Source: CAYFUG01 sp964346295
GTDB lineage: Bacteria; Patescibacteriota; Minisyncoccia; Moranbacterales; DUUL01
Direction: 5' to 3'
DNA length: 35,867 nt
Assembly: GCA_964346295.1 (NCBI GenBank)
Contig: CAYFUG010000016.1
Span: 1-35,867, forward strand
Positions 30,701 through 35,867 of this stretch are shown here, one piece after another. Positions within the stretch are counted from its first letter, which is position 1, and each line of letters opens with the position of its first letter. The translations under genes were made by a program, and so were the position numbers. Below the pieces are notes generated by a model. It had not been told where the DNA came from and did not search any database. It saw only the letters and a program-made list of their open reading frames with translations.

Positions 30701-30972
30701 TTCCAATTGCTGGCAGTAACGAAGTAGAAAAAATCAGCTATCAACCAGAGAACGAAAAATCCGGAAAAGTCTTTTTCAATAGCGAGCAGTATTTTGGCAA
30801 TGTGCCCCAAGAAGCTTGGAACTTTTACATCGGAGGCTATCAACCCGCCCAAAAATTTCTCAAAGACCGCAAAGGCCAAAAACTCACCAACGCCGACATC
30901 GAACGCTATGAAGAAATTATTGTCTCCCTAAAAGAGACAATTGAAGTGATGGCAGAGATTGATAAAGAGTAA
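27787..30972 (+). CDS. Type ISP/IIG-like restriction endonuclease-adenine methyltransferase
   Basis: 1,061 aa single-chain enzyme. The N-terminal nuclease domain has 'KPDFIVSKDG' (about 57-66) and 'LYLEVKK' (about 70-76), the PD-ExK pattern. A helical connector follows. The N6-adenine methylase has 'RGVFYTPLAVVRFIV', motif I 'DIATGTGTF' (about 403) and motif IV 'NPPY' (about 523). The C-terminal part, including 'YRPFDTQFIYYHPKMVDWGR', resembles the type ISP target-recognition region. The SF2 helicase that type ISP enzymes such as LlaGI carry between nuclease and methylase is absent, so it may work like type IIG: methylating one strand and cutting nearby. It leads the defence operon, 14 bp before the TPR-like gene. 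Confidence 0.85.
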   Translation: MIEKISSYLQSVATYFQDPTSSEMSYRTDFQRILEQIFPKEEKYHIQHDPKATFGNKPDFIVSKDGVPLLYLEVKKVGENLDKIEQSEQAARYFGYTNLIISDYLEFRFYRNGQKYCEPISLGKANPKNRQIDFIDPEKTDLEKAFRDFVFSQKEPIKSGKHLAKIMGGKAQRIRDNVKALLQVEASGKEELESIMKVIRENLLPDLDKNSFADMYAQTMVYGLFVARYNDSSLGDFSRREARDLVPKSNPFLQHFFDHITGPSFPKRLELIVDELCEVFAHANVKSLMGDYFRKKGFAIPFALPLSINNESPDPVIHFYEDFLLEYDPQSKAERGVFYTPLAVVRFIVRSVDQLLKDKFEIAKGLADNSKIEVETRLQERDHRTKDKLKKNWDERHRVQVLDIATGTGTFLNETIQQIHKSFKDHAGNWPDYVNEDLLPRLHGFELMMASYTIAHLKLAMTLQETGLKEFKKRLGVYLTNTLEEVADLSMQMTLFGFQKSITDESRKASEIKKDYPIMVVIGNPPYSGISQNKHYTENEAYKVEPGGKQRLQERKNWLDDDYVKFIRFAESLIEKNEEGIVGMITAHGYLDNPTFRGMRWHLRTTFDEIFVLDLHGNSNKKETAPDGGKDENVFDIKTGVAILLGVKKKAENKRKKKALAQVYQADFFGTRKEKQDWLETNDLQSIKWNRLPNDIDIWRVEGQGKKEYLKGFSVAEMFLENVTGIVTARDKLVIDKDKKVLLKRINLFCDETKTDDEIRSIFFGNKKPGKYPQGDSRGWKLGKARKEIMGLNHEKNIKSIAYRPFDTQFIYYHPKMVDWGRENIMKHFLPGDNVGLLIKRQGKRDFSYIFITNKIAESCMFESAYANNTICPLYLYSATGERVPNLNKELVEKIEKVASKTDPENILDYIYAYLHSPKYRHKFQEFLKTDFPRVPLPKSKAEFWRLAQLGERLRGLHLLTNPTVKNPITTFPIAGSNEVEKISYQPENEKSGKVFFNSEQYFGNVPQEAWNFYIGGYQPAQKFLKDRKGQKLTNADIERYEEIIVSLKETIEVMAEIDKE

Positions 30973-30986
30973 ATTAAATTACAACC

Positions 30987-32213
30987 ATGAACCTTTATCA
31001 ATCTCTTATCATAGGAATAGTGCCTGTACTGCTGACTGGAATAGGTGTAGTTTTTTGGACTTATAGAGCAAACTTGTTTCTCTGGATAAAAAAGCAAAAG
31101 CTAAAATTTTTTCCAGTTAATTTTAACATTGCTTTTTCAATCGAATTCGAAGAAGGCTTGAATAGTGGAGGATATTTTAAAGAAATAAAGAAAAATTTTA
31201 ATAAGATTATTGATAATTTTTCGCTTAGCGAAAACATTAAAATCAAAGATTTATCAACAATAAAAAAGTTTGAAAATAGAAAAGAAGCAGAAAGATTTGT
31301 AAAAAATAAAAATATTGACTTGCTTATTTGGGGAGATTTTTCCAACGATACATTGAAAAAGAAGAACAAGAAGGTCAGTAATATTGATTTTAAATTTACC
31401 TACAGGTATCCAGATGATAAAAAAGGGAAGATCGGCAAGATGATTGCATTAGATATAAATTCAAAACTTGCCCAAAAACAATATTGGAAAATTCTTGAAA
31501 GCAATTCCATTGAAGATGTTAGAGTGATAACGGGGAATCTTTTTGATTTATCACTTTATGTTGTGGCATTAACACTAAAACTTTACGGAAGAATAGGAGA
31601 AAGCAGTATCATTTTTGAGAAACTTTCAATCAAATTGAAAGATAAAAACGATAACTTTTCGAATTCTGTAATAAAACACTTAATAAATTGTTACGCTTTA
31701 TTCATAATTGAAGCTATTTACAAAAAGAACTTTGGGAAGGGGATAAAATTTTGTAAAAAAATTATGAAATTCCAAGGAAATAATCTCTTTGCCTTGGCTA
31801 ATTTAGCGACACTTCAATATAAAATTGGAGAAACAAAAGAATCAGAAAAAAACGTAAATTTAATGCTTAAACTTTATCCAGGAAACTCTTTAACGGAAGT
31901 TGACGTTGCTTTTATTAGAATTTTACAAAAAAGATATAATAGTGCTTTTAAACATTATGAAAGACTTATAAAATCAGGAGATGTTTCCTTCAAAATTACG
32001 GAGATTATCGAATTTCTAGATAATGAATACGAAAATACTAAGGAACCAGCCTTATTGTATGGTAGTGGCATTTTATCTTACTATTGGGGAGACAAAAAAA
32101 TTGGCAAGGATGACTTAAGGCTGTTTGTTAAGAAAATTGATAATGAAATTTATAAAAAAATGAGGAGAAAGGCTTGTAAAATTTTAAAAAACACACAAGA
32201 AGTTAACAACTAA
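30987..32213 (+). CDS. Membrane-anchored TPR-like protein of the defence island
   Basis: 408 aa. One N-terminal helix (about 5-27, 'SLIIGIVPVLLTGIGVVFW') is followed by a Lys-rich region, then a domain with 'AERFVKNKNIDLLIWGDF' (about 97-114) reminiscent of the FlgO/TolB-N-like sensor fold. From about residue 190 there are helical repeats of TPR type ('LFALANLATLQYKIGETKES', 'EVDVAFIRILQKRYNSAFKH'). It starts 14 bp after the restriction-methylase and is far more AT-rich than its neighbours, which suggests separate acquisition. It may sense or act at the membrane as a defence accessory; that is inference from context. Confidence 0.6.
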   Translation: MNLYQSLIIGIVPVLLTGIGVVFWTYRANLFLWIKKQKLKFFPVNFNIAFSIEFEEGLNSGGYFKEIKKNFNKIIDNFSLSENIKIKDLSTIKKFENRKEAERFVKNKNIDLLIWGDFSNDTLKKKNKKVSNIDFKFTYRYPDDKKGKIGKMIALDINSKLAQKQYWKILESNSIEDVRVITGNLFDLSLYVVALTLKLYGRIGESSIIFEKLSIKLKDKNDNFSNSVIKHLINCYALFIIEAIYKKNFGKGIKFCKKIMKFQGNNLFALANLATLQYKIGETKESEKNVNLMLKLYPGNSLTEVDVAFIRILQKRYNSAFKHYERLIKSGDVSFKITEIIEFLDNEYENTKEPALLYGSGILSYYWGDKKIGKDDLRLFVKKIDNEIYKKMRRKACKILKNTQEVNN

Positions 32214-32283
32214 AAATGAAAGCTCCTTCAATAAGCTAGCGAGAAAAATCTCGGCCCTTTATTTAGGTTTCAGTCGTTAATCG

Positions 32284-32343
32284 CCTTTACCTCTCTCCGT
32301 TAAGCTCTAAAAAATGGGAGTTTATCGGGGAGAAGAGTAAAGG
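32284..32343 (+). other. Long hairpin in the leader of the DUF1508 gene
   Basis: CCTTTAC (32284-32290) pairs with GTAAAGG (32337-32343), then TCTCC with GGGGAGA inside, and a small inner CTC/GAG pairing. It lies 38 nt before the ATG and could regulate translation or stabilise a cassette RNA. Confidence 0.5.
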
Positions 32344-32381
32344 TCGATTCTTCTGTAATAAATTCAGTAACCGAGAAAAAA

Positions 32382-32561
32382 ATGGCAAAATTTGTTATTT
32401 TTCGGGATCATGCTGGGGAATACAGGTGGCGACTAGTAGCCAGAAATGGTGAAATCGTTGCTTCGAGTGAGGGCTATACTACACAGTACAGCGCTTTCCG
32501 CTCCGCAGAGACCGTAAAAAATTTAGCGAGCCACGCTACTATTCAGCGTAACGCTTACTAG
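32382..32561 (+). CDS. DUF1508 (YegP-like) protein
   Basis: 59 aa. 'KFVIFRDHAGEYRWRLVARN' followed by 'GEIVASSEGYTTQYSAFRSA' and 'ETVKNLA' matches one complete DUF1508 repeat (usual pattern F-x(4)-D-x(2)-GE[YW]RWRL...NGExIAxSEGY...K..). E. coli YegP has two such repeats; single-repeat proteins are common. The fold is a small alpha/beta domain of unknown role. The ATG at 32382 follows an A-rich stretch with no Shine-Dalgarno. It is the only ORF in the inverted-repeat cassette between the TPR-like and GmrSD-like genes. Confidence 0.8.
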   Translation: MAKFVIFRDHAGEYRWRLVARNGEIVASSEGYTTQYSAFRSAETVKNLASHATIQRNAY

Positions 32562-32590
32562 GTTTGAATCTCGCTAGCTTATTGAGGGAG

Positions 32591-32956
32591 TAAAATGAAC
32601 TAAAGAATAATTATGAAATTGCAATTAAAGAGTTTGAGAATTTTTTAAATTAATCACACCCCTAAAACACTTCACAATTGATTTTCAAATCCTAATCAAG
32701 CACCCAATATTTAAGAATTTATGCTAATTGCTCAAAGATATTTTTCAAGTTATCAATGGTGATTCTTGTACTGAACTTTACACCAAAGAAAAGACACTTA
32801 AATCTAAGCTTTACCAACGCCAGCGAAGGCAGATTATCGGCTTCGTCTGCGTTGAATGAGGGAGATGGGCGTTGAAGATAAAGGGCAAGATTTTTTTGAA
32901 GTAAATAAAACATCGTGTATAATTTTTTATGTTGAATAACCAAACACTCAAGTCTT
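32591..32956 (+). other. 366-bp intergenic region before the GmrSD-like gene
   Basis: AT-rich, with one GC-rich hairpin at 32815-32854 (CAACGC...CGAAG paired with CTTCG...GCGTTG, 3x3 internal loop). A minus-strand open frame crosses it, but it has no ribosome site and its start lies inside the next gene. The promoter of the next gene is at its right end. Confidence 0.45.
32896..32923 (+). promoter_or_regulatory. Promoter of the GmrSD-like gene
   Basis: TTGAAG, a 16-bp spacer and a perfect TATAAT, 33 bp before the ATG. Confidence 0.6.
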
Positions 32957-34765
32957 ATGCAAAAATACTCAGTTAACCAGAGGGACATCGATGCCTTGCT
33001 TCACAACATTAAAAGTGGAGACATCGTAATTCCGGAGATTCAGAGACCATTCGTTTGGAAAAGTGTGAAAGTCCGAGACTTAATGGATTCACTTTATAAA
33101 GGCTTCCCTGTTGGTTACATTATTACCTGGAAAAACCCAAATGTAAGATTAAAAAACGGAAAAATGAGCGAGGGAAAGCAGGTTCTAATAGATGGTCAGC
33201 AACGAATAACCGCTTTAATGGCGGCGGTTTTGGGCGAAGAAATAATTGATGAAAATTACAAGAAAAAAAGAATTCAAATCGCTTTCCATCCGTTGGAAGA
33301 AAAATTTGAAACACTTACCCCAGCCATTGAAAAAAGCAACGAATGGGTTGTAGATATTTCTGAATTTTTCAAAACAGAAAGCCAAATAAGTTTTTCAAGA
33401 GATTACTTCAACAAAAATCATCCCATAGAAGAAGGCGAGCGATTGAAAGTTGAAAAGAATCTAGAAAAATTATCAGCCATAAAAACAAAGGCCGTGGGGA
33501 TGGTGGAGCTTGATGCGAGTCTTGACATAGAAGATGTGACAGAGATTTTTGTGCGGATTAACTCAGAAGGCGTACCACTAGAACAAGCCGACTTTGCCAT
33601 GTCAAAGATTGCTTCTTATGAACCAGCTCATGATAAACTCTTTGGAATAAATTTGCGAAAATGCATTGATTATTTTTGCCATTTGACCCAAGAGCCACAC
33701 TTTTTTAAGGAAATAGAAAAAAACGACAAAGAATTTAAGGCAACTGAATTTTTACAAAAAATAAAATGGCTCAGAAATGAAAATGACGATCTGTATGATC
33801 CTGATTATAAAGATGTTCTGCGAGTGAGTTTCATTAAAGAATTTAGCCGAGGAAAAATCAGTGATTTGGTCAAACTTCTTTCTGGACAAAACTTTGAAAC
33901 AAGAGAATTTGACCAGGAAATTCAAGACAAGTCCTTTGAAACTTTAAAAAAAGGAGTACTTGATTTTACCAATGAAACAAATTTCAAAAGGTTTCTTTCT
34001 ATTATTGAATCAGCTGGGTTTGTTAGTCCAAATTTGATAAATTCTCAAAATGTTCTTAATTTTGCTTATACCGTTTATCTAAAATTAAGAAAAGACGGCA
34101 TGAATGACGGACTGATTGGAAAATGCGTCAGAAAGTGGTTAGTGCTTTCTATTCTAACAAAAAGATACTCGGCTTCCCCAGAATCCACCATGGATCGGGA
34201 TATTAAGGACATTAATAAAAACGGAATTGAAAAAGTAATTACAGAAATTGAAGAAGGAGATTTATCAGAAAACTATTGGAAGGTTGGATTAGTTCAAGAT
34301 TTAAGGAAAGCAACAATATCTAACCCGTTTTTAAAGCTCTTCTTTACAGCTCAAATATTTTTTCAAGATAAAGCTTTATTTTCTGAATCAATCTCTGTTC
34401 AATCATTAATAACAAGGCGTGGTGATATTCATCATATTTTCCCTCGTGATTTTCTGAAAAAGCAAGGCCTTAGTAGAGGCGATTATAATCAAATAGCTAA
34501 CTTTGCTTATTTACAACAGGAAATTAATGTTAAAATAGGCAACAGGCCTCCCAAAGAGTATTTTGGAGAAATTTTAAAACAATGCCAAACCAAAAGCGTA
34601 AAATACGGTGGCATTTGTGAAGAAAAAGACTTATTTGAAAATATGAAGGCTAATGCAATACCAAGGGAGATTTTCAAAATGGATATTTCTGCTTATGAAG
34701 ATTTTTTGGAAGAAAGAAGAAAACTAATGGCAGAAAAAATTGAACGCTTTTATAAGGATTTGTGA
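32957..34765 (+). CDS. GmrSD-like type IV restriction protein (DUF262 with C-terminal HNH)
   Basis: 602 aa. The N-terminal DUF262/ParB-like domain (GmrS-like) has 'VIPEIQRPFVWKSVKVRDLM' (about 24-43), 'YKGFPVGYIITW' and the nucleotide-binding 'LIDGQQRITAL' (about 77-87). The C-terminal GmrD/DUF1524-type HNH region has 'RGDIHHIFPRDFLKK' (about 488-502) with later Asn residues ('QIANFAYLQQEIN'). GmrSD enzymes cut modified, for example glucosylated hydroxymethylcytosine, phage DNA using nucleotide hydrolysis. Length and domain order match single-chain members (about 550-650 aa). It has its own promoter and a terminator and ends in TGA. Its actual modified-base target is unknown. Confidence 0.85.
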   Translation: MQKYSVNQRDIDALLHNIKSGDIVIPEIQRPFVWKSVKVRDLMDSLYKGFPVGYIITWKNPNVRLKNGKMSEGKQVLIDGQQRITALMAAVLGEEIIDENYKKKRIQIAFHPLEEKFETLTPAIEKSNEWVVDISEFFKTESQISFSRDYFNKNHPIEEGERLKVEKNLEKLSAIKTKAVGMVELDASLDIEDVTEIFVRINSEGVPLEQADFAMSKIASYEPAHDKLFGINLRKCIDYFCHLTQEPHFFKEIEKNDKEFKATEFLQKIKWLRNENDDLYDPDYKDVLRVSFIKEFSRGKISDLVKLLSGQNFETREFDQEIQDKSFETLKKGVLDFTNETNFKRFLSIIESAGFVSPNLINSQNVLNFAYTVYLKLRKDGMNDGLIGKCVRKWLVLSILTKRYSASPESTMDRDIKDINKNGIEKVITEIEEGDLSENYWKVGLVQDLRKATISNPFLKLFFTAQIFFQDKALFSESISVQSLITRRGDIHHIFPRDFLKKQGLSRGDYNQIANFAYLQQEINVKIGNRPPKEYFGEILKQCQTKSVKYGGICEEKDLFENMKANAIPREIFKMDISAYEDFLEERRKLMAEKIERFYKDL

Positions 34766-34882
34766 TTGACTCAACTCTCCAAGATCTCCTCACCACCTCT
34801 GCTACCTGCTCAAAATTCACCAACATATTTTCAAAAATACTCGGAAAAAACATTCGAAGATCATCTCTTCTTTTTCCAGTAT

Positions 34883-34919
34883 CCAAACCAAAAACCCCCC
34901 AGGGGGCTTTTTAGTTTGG
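34883..34919. terminator. Bidirectional terminator after the defence island
   Basis: CCCCC/GGGGG flanked by A4-5 and T5, with an outer CCAAAC/GTTTGG pairing. It lies 118 bp after the GmrSD-like gene. Confidence 0.85.
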
Positions 34920-35030
34920 AGGTTAATAATTTGATTACCAATGCCTAAGGTGATAAAATAAGCTTATGGAAGGATTCTTAATCCTAGAAACAAAGAAGAG
35001 AGCAAACTAAATTTTTACTTAAAATAAGCC

Positions 35031-35867
35031 ATGAAAAAAGCAATCACAACTTCTTGGGCGATGGGAGTGACTGTAGTAGCCCTCCTAACTTTAATAGGGG
35101 GAATTTTCTTTTGGAGGTCGCAAATAGAGCCAACCCTAGAAGGCCAAAAAGAAACCCTGGACAGTCATCTAAAACTCGACTCAGAAACCGATCCGGATTA
35201 CCCACCTGCTTACTCGGGCTCAGAAGAGAGCTCGGAAGAGGCAACTGGTCGGCAACGAGCCCAGACTTTTCCTGGTGATCAGCGAGGAATTCGCGTTTCT
35301 CGCTTGGGAGAAGGTTACCGAAAGAGTGGTTTAATGGCTTTTTCTTCCAAAGAACAGCCGGTAATTAATCTAGAGGGAGTAAACATTTCCGGAGAATTTA
35401 CCGTGGAACTTTACGAGGCTAGTGTCAATGACTTATTGGATTTTTTGACCTATCGGACGGAGAATGAAAGGCGAGAGCAGAAAACTCAAAAAGTGGAAAC
35501 AGGAGAGATGCGGAAGATCGCTTCGGAACCTTTTGAGGTTAAGTCCGGCTTAGAGCGGCAAATGACCTTGCCCTTAAAAGAAGCGGGTATTTGGTTGTTG
35601 CGAGTTAGCCGAGGGTCGGTAGCGGAAAACACTTTTTTGTTACGGTCGGATTTAGCGGGATTAGTTAAAGAAGGAGCTCAAGAAAATATTCTGTGGACTC
35701 AAAATTTTCAAACTCATAAAAAAGTGCCGGGAGTAGAGGCGGTGGGTTACAATCTAAAAGACTCTCGGGAGGAGCTTTTTCGGGTGAGTTCTGATCAGGA
35801 AGGAATCGCTAGGTTGCCTCAAAATGCTTTCGCGGATGTGGTTATCTTAGAAAAAGGATCGGAAAGG
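35031..35867 (+). CDS. Alpha-2-macroglobulin-like surface protein, N-terminal part
   Basis: 279 codons open to the right edge, so the 3' end lies outside the window. One membrane or signal helix (about 8-28, 'MGVTVVALLTLIGGIFFW') is followed by an acidic Ser-rich linker (to about residue 75). Macroglobulin-like domains come next: 'EQPVINLEGVNISGEFTVEL', 'KEAGIWLLRVSRG' and 'ENTFLLRSDLAGLVKEGA', then 'LWTQNFQTHKKVPGVEAVGY'. Bacterial alpha-2-macroglobulins trap proteases in the envelope; CPR genomes often carry long versions. The thioester region, if present, would lie beyond the window. No Shine-Dalgarno. Confidence 0.7.
   Translation, partial: MKKAITTSWAMGVTVVALLTLIGGIFFWRSQIEPTLEGQKETLDSHLKLDSETDPDYPPAYSGSEESSEEATGRQRAQTFPGDQRGIRVSRLGEGYRKSGLMAFSSKEQPVINLEGVNISGEFTVELYEASVNDLLDFLTYRTENERREQKTQKVETGEMRKIASEPFEVKSGLERQMTLPLKEAGIWLLRVSRGSVAENTFLLRSDLAGLVKEGAQENILWTQNFQTHKKVPGVEAVGYNLKDSREELFRVSSDQEGIARLPQNAFADVVILEKGSER

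Larger units (their letters stand above)
32223..32590 (+). mobile_element. 368-bp inverted-repeat cassette carrying the DUF1508 gene
   Basis: Ends are 22-bp inverted repeats with one mismatch. The central 17 bp are perfect: TCAATAAGCTAGCGAGA at the left, its complement at 32569-32585. A second nested pair TCTCGG/CCGAGA brackets a long hairpin, and the DUF1508 gene lies in the right half. No transposase. It resembles a MITE carrying cargo or a transcript folded end to end. Confidence 0.55.

Noticed and set aside
32719..32988. Minus-strand 89-aa ORF before the GmrSD-like gene
   Set aside because: Its start lies inside the GmrSD-like gene, there is no ribosome site, and part of it is a hairpin. 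The C-terminal stretch 'GVKFSTRITIDNLKNIFEQL' looks somewhat protein-like, so a decayed fragment is possible but unsupported.
34766..34948. 60-codon plus-strand ORF after the GmrSD-like stop
   Set aside because: It runs through the terminator at 34883-34919 and shows no domain.
1..35867. UGA recoded as an amino acid
   Set aside because: The TGA at 1535 sits inside a plausible protein, but TGA ends the genes at 8292, 9135 and 34765; after 34765 the frame would run through a terminator. Trp is encoded by TGG throughout.
1..35867. CRISPR array
   Set aside because: No regularly spaced short repeats were found anywhere; the repeats present are inverted pairs, tRNA tails or single duplications.

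Overview
The window most likely comes from a Candidate Phyla Radiation (Patescibacteria) genome. The core genes (typA, secA, a SufC-like ATPase) start without a Shine-Dalgarno sequence. The secreted proteins have designs common in these genomes: DUF7948/SBBP beta-propeller with carboxypeptidase-regulatory domains, and an alpha-2-macroglobulin-like protein. There are no biosynthetic operons. TGA is the apparent stop of several genes, which argues against the UGA=Gly code of Gracilibacteria/Absconditabacteria. This placement is inference; there is no rRNA or other marker gene to confirm it.

Layout. 0.1-6.4 kb (minus): a large surface protein split in one reading frame by a single TGA, then a GT-C membrane glycosyltransferase. 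6.9-7.4 kb: tRNA-Thr and tRNA-Tyr, the latter followed by a structured 136-nt element that ends in a second copy of the tRNA-Tyr 3' end. 7.6-14 kb: PsbP-like membrane protein, SufC-like ATPase, lipoprotein, typA and a GGDEF-like protein. 14.2-14.7 kb: tRNA-Lys, tRNA-Arg and tRNA-Asp. 14.7-18.4 kb: a decayed island abutting tRNA-Asp, with a broken large serine recombinase, a KilA-N gene between two copies of the recombinase 5' end, an HNH nuclease, dinD, scraps of a type I restriction system and an excisionase-like HTH protein. 18.5-20.8 kb: a DsrC/TusE-like gene whose C-terminus runs into a perfect 62-bp inverted repeat; the matching repeat lies 1.5 kb away, and the two enclose a self-contained promoter-gene-gene-terminator cassette. 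20.9-24.3 kb: small membrane and unknown proteins and a PIG-V-like transferase. 24.3-27.1 kb: secA with a long structured leader.

27.2-34.8 kb is a defence island downstream of tRNA-Gln. The tRNA is followed by a second copy of the tRNA-linked element and a further stack of hairpins. Then come a helicase-less type ISP/IIG restriction-methylase, a membrane-anchored TPR-like protein, a 59-aa DUF1508 gene in a 22-bp inverted-repeat cassette, and a GmrSD-like DUF262/HNH protein. The right edge holds the start of an alpha-2-macroglobulin-like gene.

The common theme is tRNA 3' ends as insertion sites: tRNA-Tyr, tRNA-Gln and tRNA-Asp each have duplicated tail sequence downstream. The best candidates for something undescribed are the tRNA-tail element, whose closing stem changes to match the adjacent tRNA, and the two transposase-free inverted-repeat cassettes. 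All assignments come from reading the sequence; no searches were run.
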